Shown in pieces: positions 9,032 through 19,300 of a DNA stretch of 64,000 bases; within the stretch, counting starts at the first letter, position 1, and each line of letters starts with the position of its first letter. The DNA comes from UBA2336 sp964419145 (GTDB lineage: Bacteria > Bacteroidota > Bacteroidia > Cytophagales > Cyclobacteriaceae): positions 1 to 64,000 of the forward strand of contig CAYQOM010000005.1 of NCBI GenBank assembly GCA_964419145.1. Reading direction: 5' to 3'. Made by a program: the position numbers and the translations under genes. The notes below the pieces were generated by a model. The model was given only the letters and a program-made list of their open reading frames with translations. It searched no databases and had not been told where the DNA came from.

Positions 9032-9619
9032 ATGGCTCGTATAACCACCATTCCTATGTTTCCGCTTTCGCTTTTGCCGCTACCGGGTGAGTTGGTGCCT
9101 TTGCATATTTTTGAGCCCCGATATAAACAACTGCTGGAAGATGCTGAAAACGCAGATATTCATTTTGGTATTTATTTCAACAATACTATTAATGAAGACA
9201 AGATCGGTTCATTAATGAAGCTGGAGAGTGTGATCAAGCGTTATCCCGGTGGCGAGTCGGACATTATTGTGAAGTGCCTGGATAATTTCTATTTGCATAA
9301 AATGTATCGCACGTATAGATCAAAGATGTACCCAGGTGGAGAAATTACCTGCTGGGAGACGGATCATCATGTGTTACCGGGTGCCAGACTAAGCGAGCAG
9401 TTCAGGGATTATTTACAGAAACGAAAGATTACAAGGCATGAAGCCTTTTTCAATGTATTCTCAATAGCGCAAGAACTGCATCTGGATATTCAGGAGCGGT
9501 ATAAATTACTCACGGAGGAAGAGCTTGGGAGAGAAAAATTTTTATTATCGAAAATAAAGTTTCAGCTTCACGTGCTTCAGCGCGAGGAGATCAGCAAGGA
9601 TTCGTATCATTTAAATTAA
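9032..9619 (+). CDS. LON substrate-binding domain protein (no protease domain)
   Basis: The 195-residue protein opens with the sequence signature of the Lon N-terminal substrate-binding domain, IPMFPLSLLPLPGELVPLHIFEPRYKQL, and carries no AAA or Ser/Lys protease domain. Stand-alone LON-domain proteins are common in bacteria and are of uncertain function, presumably binding polypeptides. The second half is helical (EQFRDYLQKRKITRHEAFFNVF, ERYKLLTEEELGREKFLLSKI) and has no match I can name. It lies 29 bases behind apt and is closed by a strong terminator. Confidence 0.85.
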   Translation: MARITTIPMFPLSLLPLPGELVPLHIFEPRYKQLLEDAENADIHFGIYFNNTINEDKIGSLMKLESVIKRYPGGESDIIVKCLDNFYLHKMYRTYRSKMYPGGEITCWETDHHVLPGARLSEQFRDYLQKRKITRHEAFFNVFSIAQELHLDIQERYKLLTEEELGREKFLLSKIKFQLHVLQREEISKDSYHLN

Positions 9620-9647
9620 AAAAGGCTACCCGAACGGGTAGCCTTTT
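9620..9647. terminator. Bidirectional intrinsic terminator
   Basis: A perfect 12-bp stem AAAAGGCTACCC/GGGTAGCCTTTT with a GAAC loop lies between the convergent LON-domain and M16 genes; A and T tracts on its two sides let it work in both directions. Confidence 0.93.
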
Positions 9648-9665
9648 AATCAACAAATTAGGAGG

Positions 9666-12476
9666 TTATTTTCCTTCAGCTTTCGTCTTTGCTTTTGCAA
9701 AATCTCCAGCCTTTACCATGTTTAGCTTGTCGTAACTCAGATGTTTTTTCATGGCAGCATTTATTTCTTCTACGGTTAGTGCCTGAACTTTCTTTTCCAG
9801 CTCAGCATCCCACTCCATTGTACGACCGGTAAACAAGTAGTTGTTTAGTGTGCCAGCAATAGAAGCATCTTGTGCGCGGCCAACCGTTCTCGATTGTAAC
9901 CAGCCAGATTTTGCTGCTTCAACTTCTTCAGCTGTAAAGCCTTCATTAACCGCCTTCAAAATCTCCTCTTTAAAAGTTTCCTCCAGTCGTCCAACATTTT
10001 CAGGGGCATAGATGGCATAGGCCGTAAAACTTCCTACTTTATCCAGATTTCCAGCACTGAAAAATGATCCAACACCATAGCTAATCCCCTCTTTTCCACG
10101 AATCCGTGAGAACAATCTTGAAGCGGTACCACCACCCAACATGTAATGACCAAGTGTCAAGGCTGCATAGTCCGGTTCGGCATCACTGTATTCCCAGGAA
10201 TAACTGGCCAGGAAAAATGCATTAGCCTTATCTGGAGTTTCAATTTTTTCATCGATGGGTTGTACATTTTTAATTCTGGCTTCCAATCGCTTGTAGTTGG
10301 CAGGGCTTTTCCAGCTACCAAATTGTTCGCTGATAAGAGCGCTGATTTCGCCAGCATCAAAATCGCCTGAGATGGCTAGCGTAGCGTTATTCGTGCCATA
10401 AAAATCTTTATGGAATTTTTTCACTTCCTCAAGCTTAAGGGCATTGATTGCAGCCAGTGATTCATCAAAATCTTCGGCATAACGCGGGTCACCCTTTGGA
10501 TACGGTGAGGTGTGCTTCTGTAAACGGATAGAGGCTGCTGCCTGCGGTTCGCTACGTTGAGACTCGATGGCTGCAATTTCCTCTGCTTTTAACTTTTCGA
10601 ATTCTTCAGCCGGGAAAGAAGCTTCTTTTAAAATCTGGCTTACCAACTTAATGGTTTCAGCCAGGTTCGGACGGGTAGTTTCGATGTTTACGCTAACGGC
10701 AGTTGCGCCTCCAAAGAAATTCACACGGGCTTTTAGCCTGTCGAATTCATCTTTGATTTGTTGACGCGTCATTTTTGAGGTGCCTTTGTCAAGCATGCGC
10801 GCTGCATACTGACCGGTTGTACCTTTGTTCATCAGGTTTTTCTCATCCCCGAAACGTAAAGTCATGCGGAATTGCACAGACTCTCCGCGCGTTTTCTTGG
10901 GCAGGTAGGCTACCTTCATGCCATTAGCAAGTGTGCTGCGCGTTGTGCGTGCTTCAATGTTAGCGGGTGAAGGGTCAAATTCCTCGCCACTGGCAACGGC
11001 CTGCTTACCTTTATAATCTTTCACCAAGGCTGCTACATCCGGTTCACCCGGTATTTCTGCGCGATCGGGTTTCTCTGTTGGTATAAAATATCCAACGGTT
11101 CGGTTATCATCTTTCAGGTAGTTTTTAGCTACACGCAATACATCATCGGGTGTAATTTTTTCTAACCGATCGCGGTACAGAAAGAATAACCTCCAGTCAC
11201 CCATGGCAATGTATTCACTCAAAAATACACCTATGCGATCAGCATTATTAAAGTTTAGTTCAAACTGTTTCAGAATTTCCGTCTTAGCCCGATCAACCTC
11301 CTCTTTGGTGGGGGGAGTAGTAACTACATCGTTAAATGTTTTAACCATTGTGTTTCGGGCATCTTCAACAGACTTCTCTTTTAATACTTCAGCAAAGGCC
11401 ATCATCAAACCCGGCTCTTTTGATGAACGGGTTAGTGAGAATACAGCACTTGCTTTTTTAGTATCAACCAGAGCTTTATATAAACGACCAGAAGGTTGGG
11501 TGGTCATGATGTTAGAAAGAATTGCCAATGGGGCAAAGTCTTCATGAGAACCTGGCGAAATGTGGTAGGCAACTGCAACATACTGAACATCGCCAACACG
11601 TTTCACCGTCACTGTTCGTTCACCATCCTGTATAGGTTCACGAGTATAAAATGGAGCAAGTTCCCGCTCAGGCTTTGCAATTGCACCAAAATACTCGTTG
11701 ATGTAGTTAAGCGCTTTGCCCTCATCAAATTTTCCAGCTAGTACTACAACAGCATTATCGGGCTGATAATACTTTCTATAAAAGGCTTGTAGCCGATCGA
11801 TGGAAACATTTTCAATATCCGAACGCTCGCCAATGGTGGATTTTCCATAGCTGTGCCATTGGTAAGCCGTACCGGAAAGTTTTTTGAATAATACACCAAT
11901 CGGACTGTTTTCTCCGCTTTCATATTCATTCCGTACAACGGTCATTTCGCTGTCGAGATCTTTTTTAGCGATAAATGAATTCACCATCCGATCGGCCTCC
12001 ATTTCGATTGCCCACTTCAGATTTTCTTCTGATGCTGAAAGGGTTTCAAAATAATTGGTACGATCCAATGACGTTGTGCCATTGAAACTTGCACCCCGAT
12101 CCTCCAGTTCTTTCATAATATTGATTGGGTACTTTGGGGTTCCTTTAAAAACCAAGTGCTCCAACAGGTGGGCCATACCGGTTTCCCCATAGTTTTCGTG
12201 CTTGGAGCCAACCAGATACGTCACGTTTATGGTAAAGGTTTGCTTCGAGGCATCCGGAAATAGTAGAACGCGGAGGCCGTTATGCAGCCTGTATTCCGTA
12301 ATTCCTTCAACAGAAGTAACTTTTGTTGGAGGGGGAGTTTGAGGTTTTACTTCGGCTACCGGGGCTACTGTTTCAGCCGGTTTCTTGTCGGGGGACTTGG
12401 ATTTCTTCTTTTGTGCAAAGCTGTTTCCAGCCAGCACAAGCAAAAGAATCCAAACAAAAATCTGTCGTTTCATCAT
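9666..12476 (-). CDS. M16-family zinc metalloprotease, two-unit (active plus inactive half)
   Basis: The 936-residue exported protease (signal peptide IFVWILLLVLAGNSFAQ, then a Lys/Pro-rich linker) carries two pitrilysin units in one chain. The N-terminal unit has the zinc motif HLLEH at 103-107 and the downstream ligand Glu184 in RNEYESGE, which is the family spacing. The C-terminal unit (from about 505) lacks HxxEH (GQYAARMLDKGT at that place), but keeps the substrate-clamping segment with GGGTASRLFSRIRGKEGISYGVGS. Such proteins degrade peptides in the periplasm by enclosing them between the two halves. Gene stands alone; a TACTTTGG sequence about 30 bases upstream resembles a -7 box. Confidence 0.93.
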   Translation of the reverse strand: MMKRQIFVWILLLVLAGNSFAQKKKSKSPDKKPAETVAPVAEVKPQTPPPTKVTSVEGITEYRLHNGLRVLLFPDASKQTFTINVTYLVGSKHENYGETGMAHLLEHLVFKGTPKYPINIMKELEDRGASFNGTTSLDRTNYFETLSASEENLKWAIEMEADRMVNSFIAKKDLDSEMTVVRNEYESGENSPIGVLFKKLSGTAYQWHSYGKSTIGERSDIENVSIDRLQAFYRKYYQPDNAVVVLAGKFDEGKALNYINEYFGAIAKPERELAPFYTREPIQDGERTVTVKRVGDVQYVAVAYHISPGSHEDFAPLAILSNIMTTQPSGRLYKALVDTKKASAVFSLTRSSKEPGLMMAFAEVLKEKSVEDARNTMVKTFNDVVTTPPTKEEVDRAKTEILKQFELNFNNADRIGVFLSEYIAMGDWRLFFLYRDRLEKITPDDVLRVAKNYLKDDNRTVGYFIPTEKPDRAEIPGEPDVAALVKDYKGKQAVASGEEFDPSPANIEARTTRSTLANGMKVAYLPKKTRGESVQFRMTLRFGDEKNLMNKGTTGQYAARMLDKGTSKMTRQQIKDEFDRLKARVNFFGGATAVSVNIETTRPNLAETIKLVSQILKEASFPAEEFEKLKAEEIAAIESQRSEPQAAASIRLQKHTSPYPKGDPRYAEDFDESLAAINALKLEEVKKFHKDFYGTNNATLAISGDFDAGEISALISEQFGSWKSPANYKRLEARIKNVQPIDEKIETPDKANAFFLASYSWEYSDAEPDYAALTLGHYMLGGGTASRLFSRIRGKEGISYGVGSFFSAGNLDKVGSFTAYAIYAPENVGRLEETFKEEILKAVNEGFTAEEVEAAKSGWLQSRTVGRAQDASIAGTLNNYLFTGRTMEWDAELEKKVQALTVEEINAAMKKHLSYDKLNMVKAGDFAKAKTKAEGK

Positions 12477-12768
12477 AGTTTGGGTTTTTTAGTTTGAGGT
12501 ACCCAAAGTAGCAGGATAGGCCCTTATATCCAAAGCGCATTGACCCAATTTTGTTCGCTTTTGGGATAGATCTGTTCACGATTGAACGTTCAGAAAAACC
12601 ATCATCGTTTTTAGCCATGCTCATTTTAAAAATCAGCATCCCAAACTTCTGAGTATGCGCTTATTAAATAAGGTTTTTTCTGAGTTAACGATATTTTAAC
12701 GCAAATGCTGAAACCGAAAATGAATTTTAGCGTCTATAGAGTAGTAATAGAAGGCAACGTAAGTGAGT
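12477..12768. other. Intergenic region between divergent genes
   Basis: This 292-base gap carries the promoters of the M16 gene (leftward) and of the small secreted protein gene (rightward). The only structure seen is a self-complementary TGAACGTTCA at 12583-12592, preceded by GTTCA at 12574, which could be a regulator site. No small reading frame with a plausible start was recognised. Confidence 0.4.
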
Positions 12769-13140
12769 ATGCGAAGGATGTTTACAATTTTTTGTTTGCA
12801 GGTACTATCCATAGCAGCATGGGCCAATGGTACTTTGATGGATAAACCGGAGAAAATTCCAGGAGTAACCTTCATCACCAAAGATGCTACGGTTGAGGTG
12901 TTGTATTCATCCAGTGAATTGTGCAGCACAAAGATTGAAATCAGGAATTCATCTGGCCAGGTTGTGTTTTCTGAGATTGTACGCACACGTAATGGATTTT
13001 CCAGGCCGTATAATCTATCAGGTTTACCGCCTGGTGTTTACAAGATGATTGTTTCAAATGACCGTGAATCGGGTTCAGAGAAGGTAATCGTCAGAAAGAA
13101 ACACCGACAGACCAGCACAGTAGTTACATCGGCAGGTTAG
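12769..13140 (+). CDS. Small secreted beta-sandwich-like protein A
   Basis: The 123-residue product has a signal peptide (MRRMFTIFCLQVLSIAAWA) and a single domain of about 100 residues with the pattern VEVLYSSSELCSTKIEIRNSSGQVVFSEIV...LPPGVYKMIVSN. This pattern, a strand pair, a turn with G(Q/K)VV and then GLxPGxYxxxV, is that of the type IX secretion C-terminal sorting domain and related beta-sandwiches, here as a free-standing protein. The C-terminus is basic (RKKHRQTS). The next gene encodes a protein of the same design, so the two are probably paralogues. ATG at 12769 is preferred over an upstream GTG two codons earlier. Function unknown. Confidence 0.65.
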   Translation: MRRMFTIFCLQVLSIAAWANGTLMDKPEKIPGVTFITKDATVEVLYSSSELCSTKIEIRNSSGQVVFSEIVRTRNGFSRPYNLSGLPPGVYKMIVSNDRESGSEKVIVRKKHRQTSTVVTSAG

Positions 13141-13305
13141 CTCATCTCCGTAAACGTGTGCATAAACCAAACCTTTTAAAAGTTAGTGGAATAGCTTCAT
13201 TGTTGATTTGATTGATCAAATCAGGATAAAAAATTTCCGCAAACGATTTCTTACTTAAAAAATACGATTGTCTTACAATAGGGCAACCTTGGTTGGTGAA
13301 GCCCG

Positions 13306-13313
13306 TACATTTG
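13306..13313 (+). promoter_or_regulatory. Candidate -7 box (TACATTTG)
   Basis: TACATTTG matches TAnnTTTG and is placed 23 bases before the ATG of the second small secreted protein. An unambiguous -33 TTTG was not found. Confidence 0.45.
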
Positions 13314-13336
13314 CAGTATAATTTAATTTAACAACT

Positions 13337-13675
13337 ATGAAAACAAAATCATTATTACTTACAGCCCTGATGGCCGTGTCGTCTTTCCTGGCTGTTGCAA
13401 ACGATGATCCTAAGGATACAGGATTGATGGTTATCAATGGTAAAGAAGGTATCTTTAAGCTGATCTATGAAGGAGAGAAGTCTTCAACCTTAAAACTTTC
13501 TATTGTTGATGAGAGAGGGAAAGTTGTATATCAAGAGCGTGTAGGAAACTTAAAAGGGTTTATCGTTCCCGTAAACTTTAAAGGAATGGCTGCAGGTCAG
13601 TACACCATTCAACTTAGTGACAATAGTCAGGTTTTGAAGACAACTGTGAATTATTCTCCTGCTGTAAAAGGATAA
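13337..13675 (+). CDS. Small secreted beta-sandwich-like protein B
   Basis: The 112-residue product has a clear signal peptide (LLLTALMAVSSFLAVA) followed by one domain: GIFKLIYEGEKSSTLKLSIVDERGKVVYQERV...FKGMAAGQYTIQLSDNSQVLKTTV. It shares with the preceding gene the strand-GKVVYxE-strand-GxxxGxYxxxx pattern of sorting-domain-like beta sandwiches. It has its own candidate promoter and terminator, so it can be made independently. It could be an abundant small periplasmic or surface protein; nothing in the sequence gives a catalytic function. Confidence 0.65.
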   Translation: MKTKSLLLTALMAVSSFLAVANDDPKDTGLMVINGKEGIFKLIYEGEKSSTLKLSIVDERGKVVYQERVGNLKGFIVPVNFKGMAAGQYTIQLSDNSQVLKTTVNYSPAVKG

Positions 13676-13698
13676 TTTATTGAGCAAATTTGAAAAGA

Positions 13699-13726
13699 AA
13701 AAGCCGGAGCTATCACTCCGGCTTTT
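13699..13726. terminator. Bidirectional intrinsic terminator
   Basis: An 11-bp stem AAAAGCCGGAG/CTCCGGCTTTT with a six-base loop lies between the convergent small secreted protein gene and the MCE gene, with T tracts following on both strands. Confidence 0.93.
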
Positions 13727-14692
13727 TTATTTCTTCTTTTTCTCCTGTTCTTTAAAATACTTGCGTAAAAATGCACTCCGCTTTAATGCTTCCATATTTT
13801 CAGTGAATGAAGCAGTTCCTTCTTTTATGTTGTGCAGTGATTGCTGGACATCTTTAGCAACCGCAGTGTCGTAAAGTAATAGCGGTAATGCGCCCTGACC
13901 TTGTTGCATGGTTTGAAGTACTATACTGATACTATCGGAAACAGCCTGAAGTTTTGTGCCAGTTTGCTGAAGTTTGGTTAGTGTGTTACTTACCTGATGT
14001 GCGGTTAAAGTGTCGTTTAATAGCCATCCAATTGTACCTCGGCCTTGATTGATTTCATTCGTCAGCGTATTTAGCTCCTGAATAAGTTCGTTGGTTTTTT
14101 GCGCGGTTAACCGAAGATTTTTTGCAGTCAACAGCACTTCATTACGTAATGTGGTATCGTATAGAATAGAGGAAATAGTGCCCTTTCCTGTTTTGATTTG
14201 TTGTGTAATTTCTAATAAATCATGTGTTAACATGGCCGCGTTATCATTGGTTACGTTAAGCGTGTTAAGAATGTCATCTGTTTTAATACGACTGTATGAT
14301 TGGATGAGGCTGTTGTTTTCAACGGGTAGGGCCTGACCTTTTCCTGGGGAGATATTCACAATCATATTTCCCATCAGCCCATCAGTACCAACTGTTGCCA
14401 CGGCATTTTGTTTGATGTGCTGCCGCAGACTTTCCTTAATACGCATCCTTACTTCAATAACTGAGTCGTTCATAAAATTTACTTCTGTTACTGAGCCGGC
14501 ATCTATACCTGAATATCTAACGTTGTTACCGGATTGCAATCCGTTCACGTTATTAAAGTGAGCAGCAATTTCGAATGTTTCGCTGAACATGTGTTGCTTT
14601 TGCCCGATCAGGTACACGGCAACCGTGAAAATGAGTACACCCAGGATGACGAATATCCCAAGGCGAATGGTGGTTCCGGTTGACTTTTCCAT
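13727..14692 (-). CDS. MlaD-like MCE-domain lipid transport protein
   Basis: MCE proteins form the periplasmic substrate-binding ring of Mla-type phospholipid ABC transporters. The 321-residue protein has one N-terminal membrane segment (LGIFVILGVLIFTVAVYLIG, about 10-30), then one MCE domain (FEIAAHFNNVNGLQSGNNVRYSGIDAGSVTEV to about residue 115) and a long helical, probably coiled-coil C-terminal part with repeated LNTLTNEINQGRGTIGWLLNDT-like units in which GKGTIS/GRGTIG/GQGALP recur about every 55-60 residues. It is the last gene of a three-gene operon with the ATPase (17-base gap) and the permease. Confidence 0.9.
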   Translation of the reverse strand: MEKSTGTTIRLGIFVILGVLIFTVAVYLIGQKQHMFSETFEIAAHFNNVNGLQSGNNVRYSGIDAGSVTEVNFMNDSVIEVRMRIKESLRQHIKQNAVATVGTDGLMGNMIVNISPGKGQALPVENNSLIQSYSRIKTDDILNTLNVTNDNAAMLTHDLLEITQQIKTGKGTISSILYDTTLRNEVLLTAKNLRLTAQKTNELIQELNTLTNEINQGRGTIGWLLNDTLTAHQVSNTLTKLQQTGTKLQAVSDSISIVLQTMQQGQGALPLLLYDTAVAKDVQQSLHNIKEGTASFTENMEALKRSAFLRKYFKEQEKKKK

Positions 14693-14709
14693 GGTTTTAC
14701 GTTTATAGT

Positions 14710-15465
14710 TTATGTAAAGAAAGCCTTCACGGCTTCATCTTTTGATTGATATAATTCATCGTAGGTTGCTTCTGCATGATTTCGGCCCTCGTGTAAAATA
14801 ACCATCCGGTTGCTGGTAATTTTAGCGCAGCCTAAATCGTGCGTAATAATAAGGGCAGCCGTGTTGAAGCGTTTTTGTATTTCGTTTATCAGCAAACTTA
14901 TTTCTCTTCCCGTCACGGGATCTAATCCACTGGTTGGTTCGTCATACAAAATAATTTTTGGGCGCATGATCAATGTGCGCGCAAGCGCAATTCTTTTTTT
15001 CATCCCACCCGAAAGTTCTTCAGGCATCATATCAACGGCATGCACCAGTCCTACACTTTCCAGCGATTCCATCACCAATTCATGAATCGAAATATCTTTC
15101 ACTTTTTCTGGATGCCTGCGTAAGGGAAACTCCAGGTTTTCGCGAACTGTCATGGAGTCGTACAACGCACTGCCTTGAAACTGAAACCCAACTTCAGTAC
15201 GCAATGCATCAAGTTCTTTCTGGTTAATATCCGGTACTGATCTACCCAGCACATTGAGTGTTCCTTTGTCGATAGCAATAAGTCCGATAATGCATTTGAT
15301 CAATACGGATTTCCCTGAGCCAGACTTTCCCATTACAGCTACGTTTTCACCTTGACGTACATTCAGGTTGAATCCTTTGAGCACATGATTTGATCCAAAG
15401 GATTTCCATAAGTCTTCTATGGTTATCACGGGCTCCTGAGCATCGATGTTGGCTGGTGCTTTCAT
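14710..15465 (-). CDS. MlaF-like ABC transporter ATPase
   Basis: This 251-residue ATPase powers the lipid transporter encoded by its neighbours. Walker A is GKSGSGKSV (about 51-59), the signature is LSGGMKKRIALARTL, and Walker B is IILYDEPTSGLDP followed by the switch His in ITHDL. The LSGGMKKR form is that of the MlaF/TTG2A subfamily. Its ATG shares one base with the stop of the permease gene (TAATG), so translation of the two is coupled. Confidence 0.93.
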   Translation of the reverse strand: MKAPANIDAQEPVITIEDLWKSFGSNHVLKGFNLNVRQGENVAVMGKSGSGKSVLIKCIIGLIAIDKGTLNVLGRSVPDINQKELDALRTEVGFQFQGSALYDSMTVRENLEFPLRRHPEKVKDISIHELVMESLESVGLVHAVDMMPEELSGGMKKRIALARTLIMRPKIILYDEPTSGLDPVTGREISLLINEIQKRFNTAALIITHDLGCAKITSNRMVILHEGRNHAEATYDELYQSKDEAVKAFFT

Positions 15466-16235
15466 TACAATTCGTAAAAGATATCGGTGATCAGAACGGC
15501 AATAAAATCAAGAATGAACACCAGCATGGAACTGATGACAACAGCTGAATTTGCTGTCCGGCCTACACCCTCTGTTCCCTTTTTAGAGGTGAAGCCTTTG
15601 TAACACCCAACGATACCAATGGCAAACCCAAAGAAGAAAGATTTTGTAATGGATGGTATCAAATCACTAAACTTCAGGTATGTAAAAACATTGCTGAAGT
15701 ATAATTGAAAGGTCACTTTTCCTTTGATAAGTTCAACCAGTGAAGAGCCGATGAGTGAAACCACATCGGAGAAGATTACCAATAACGGGAGCATGAGTAT
15801 GCAAGCGGTGACGCGTGTAATCACGAGATATTTATAGGGATTGGTTCCTGAAACTTCCATGGCATCTATTTGTTCGGTTACTTTCATGGATGCCAACTCT
15901 GCACCAATTCCGGATCCGATTTTACCAGCACAAATCAAGGCGGTTAATACCGGCCCGATTTCCCGAACAATGGCGATGCCCACCATTGAAGGCATCCACG
16001 ATTCTGCACCAAACTCTACAAGGGTAGGTCGTGTTTGCAACGTGAGCACAACGCCCATAATGAAGCCCGTAGCGCCAACCAGGCCGAGTGATTTATTTCC
16101 AATGAAATAGCATTGGCGCAGCAATTCCTTGAATTCATATGGCGGAAAAAGGAATTCCTTCACATACCGCCAACTGAACAACGTCATTTGGCCGGTTTCC
16201 AGAAAAAATGTGCGTAAGGATTTAACTACACCCAT
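15465..16235 (-). CDS. MlaE-like lipid ABC transporter permease
   Basis: The 256-residue inner-membrane protein carries the MlaE signature GFIMGVVLTLQTRPTLVEFGA and IVREIGPVLTALICAGKIGSGIGAELASMKVTEQIDAME, followed by three to four membrane helices and the end sequence IDFIAVLITDIFYEL. With the ATPase and the MCE protein it forms a minimal Mla-type transporter, which in Gram-negatives moves phospholipids between the two membranes. The outer-membrane partner (MlaA) and MlaB/MlaC are not in the window. A TACTTTTA sequence directly before the ATG resembles a -7 box with one mismatch. Confidence 0.93.
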   Translation of the reverse strand: MGVVKSLRTFFLETGQMTLFSWRYVKEFLFPPYEFKELLRQCYFIGNKSLGLVGATGFIMGVVLTLQTRPTLVEFGAESWMPSMVGIAIVREIGPVLTALICAGKIGSGIGAELASMKVTEQIDAMEVSGTNPYKYLVITRVTACILMLPLLVIFSDVVSLIGSSLVELIKGKVTFQLYFSNVFTYLKFSDLIPSITKSFFFGFAIGIVGCYKGFTSKKGTEGVGRTANSAVVISSMLVFILDFIAVLITDIFYEL

Positions 16236-16313
16236 ACTTAAAAGTATCAGGTATAGCTAAGAAGCGGACTGATGTTTGTCAGTGCTGCAACTGATTTTAT
16301 AGATAAATTACAA

Positions 16314-16374
16314 GTCGATTGTCTATAGTCCATAGACCATTGACTAAATGCCATCGACTATGGACTAAAGACTA
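16314..16374. repeat. TATAGTC/GACTATGG word repeat abutting the icmF stop
   Basis: The segment is made of overlapping forms of GTCTATAG, GTCCATAGAC, CATCGACTATGG and GGACTAAAGACTA, giving several short inverted repeats. It runs up to and includes the icmF stop codon (TAG, read on the minus strand). Confidence 0.75.
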
Positions 16375-19300
16375 CATGTTTCGTCTGTACTGCCCGCCCA
16401 CTTCAAACAAGGCTTTGGTAATTTGCCCCAGTGAACAAACCTTGGTAGCCTCCATTAATTCCTCAAAAATGTTTTTGTTCTGGATAGCAGCCTGCTGTAC
16501 CCGCTCCAACATAGCAACTGTTTTATCGGCATGGAAGTGATGCAGGTTTCGCAGCATCGAAATCTGGTATTCTTTTTCTTCGGTTGTAGCCCGTATTACT
16601 TCTTGAGGCAATACCGTTGGCGATCCTTTTGAACTTAAAAATGTATTTACGCCAATAATCGGATATTCACCGGTATGTTTCAGGGTTTCGTAATACAAAC
16701 TCTCTTCCTGAATTTTTCCGCGTTGGTACATGGTTTCCATTGCCCCTAATACACCACCGCGTTCAGTGATGCGATCGAATTCCGATAGCACAGCTTCTTC
16801 AACAAGATCCGTCAGCTCTTCAATAATGAATGATCCTTGCAATGGATTTTCATTTTTTGCCAACCCTAACTCTTTATTAATAATGAGCTGAATGGCCATC
16901 GCCCTGCGCACGCTTTCTTCTGTTGGTGTGGTGATAGCTTCATCGTAGGCGTTCGTGTGTAAAGAATTACAATTATCATAAATCGCGTAAAGCGCCTGCA
17001 GTGTGGTGCGGATGTCGTTGAAGTCGATCTCCTGTGCGTGCAGTGAACGACCGGAAGTTTGAATGTGATACTTCAGCATCTGCGAGCGCGCATCGGCTCC
17101 GTATTTATTCTTCAAGGCTTTCGCCCAAATTCTTCTGGCTACACGACCGATCACTGCATACTCCGGATCAACCCCGTTGCTGAAAAAGAACGACAGGTTA
17201 GGAGCGAAGGCGTTGATGTCCATGCCTCTGCTTAAATAATATTCTACGTAAGTGAAACCATTTGCCAGCGTAAAGGCCAACTGTGTAATCGGGTTGGCAC
17301 CAGCTTCGGCAATGTGGTAACCTGAAATGGAAACCGAATAAAAGTTTCTTACTTTTTTATCGATAAAGTACTGTTGTACATCACCCATTAACCGAAGGGC
17401 AAACTCTGTAGAGAAGATACAGGTGTTCTGAGCCTGATCTTCTTTTAAAATGTCGGCTTGTACGGTTCCACGCACCTGTGATAATGTCTCGGCTTTTATT
17501 TTTTCGTACACGTCATTCGGTAAAACCTGATCTCCGGTTACACCCAGCAGCATCAAGCCGAGCCCGTCATTGCCTTTCGGTAAAGCACCCTGATAGGCAG
17601 GCCTTTCGTTTTCTTTGCCTTTATAAATGGAGGCGATTTTCTTTTTTACCTCTTCCTCCAGTCCGTTTTGTTTGATGTAGATTTCACACTGCTGATCTAT
17701 GGCTGCATTCATGAAATAGGAGAGGAGCATCGGTGCCGGACCGTTGATGGTCATGGACACAGATGTTTTTGGATCAGCCAGATTGAAACCGCTATAGAGT
17801 TTCTTGGCATCATCCAAACAACAAATGCTTACACCCGAGTTACCAATCTTACCATAAATATCGGGGCGGTAATCCGGGTCGTTACCGTAAAGCGTTACCG
17901 AATCGAACGCGGTTGATAGACGTTTGGCAGGCATCGCCAGGCTTACATAATGAAAGCGCCTGTTGGTACGCTCCGGTCCACCTTCACCGGCAAACATGCG
18001 GGTAGGGTCTTCGCCTTCACGTTTGAATGGATAGATACCTGCCGTGTACGGAAACTCACCCGGCACATTTTCCTGCAAACTCCAACGCAACAGATCGCCC
18101 CAGCTTGAGTATTTAGGTAGAACAACTTTTGGAATTTGGGTGTGTGATAACGATTCGGTGTGTGTTTGAATACCGATCTCTTTATCACGAACCTTGAATT
18201 TGAATACTGGCTCTTTGTATCTACTTACCTTCTCTTTCCATTCTTCAATCAATTTCCAGTTTTTTGGATCAAGATTGAGTTTGATTTTATCAAATTCTGC
18301 CTGAAGCACTTTTTTGATGTCCGTATCAGCAACAGATTCAATGGTTTTGTTGAAAGCAAATAACTTCTCTGCTACGATAACCTGCTCATTAACCCATTCA
18401 TCGTACTTTCGATTGTTTTCAGAAATTTCGCTGAGGTAACGTGTACGGTGCGGAGGGATAACAAAAATCTTCTCCGACATTTCGCGGGTAATCTCAAACG
18501 ATGATTTGAGATCTGCGCCTGTTTTCTCTACAACCTTGTCAATGATGTGTTTGTAAAGTTGGTTTGTGCCTGGATCATTGAACTGCGAAGCAATCGTTCC
18601 GAATACCGGCATATCTTCGGGTTTTCTATCCCACAGCTGATGGTTACGCTGGTATTGTTTCTTTACATCGCGTAAGGCATCCAGTGCTCCTCGTTTATCA
18701 AACTTGTTCAACGCGATCACATCAGCAAAATCCAGCATATCGATTTTTTCAAGTTGTGTGGCTGCACCGTACTCGGGAGTCATCACATATAACGACACAT
18801 CGCTGTGATCAAGAATTTCCGTATCGCTTTGCCCGATGCCCGATGTCTCCAGAATGATCAAATCAAACCCAGCGGCTTTCAATATTTGTATCGCTTCTTT
18901 CACATAGGCTGAAAGTGCCAGGTTCGATTGGCGCGTAGCCAACGAGCGCATATACACCCTCGGATTGTTGATCGCATTCATACGGATACGATCACCCAAC
19001 AACGCGCCACCGGTTTTACGTTTGGAGGGATCAACCGAAATCAATCCGATGGTTTTATCTTTAAAGTCGACTAAAAACCTTCGCACAATTTCATCTACCA
19101 TCGATGACTTACCCGCACCACCTGTTCCGGTTATCCCCAACACGGGCGCTTTTGAAGTCGCTGCTTTTTTATTTATTTCTGTGAAAACAGCTTTGTGCTT
19201 ATCATAAAAATTTTCAGCTGCAGAAATCATTTGAGCGATTGGCAAATTATTGTCAACTGTCAATTGCTCATTGCTAATTTTTTCACCTGTTGGAAAATCA

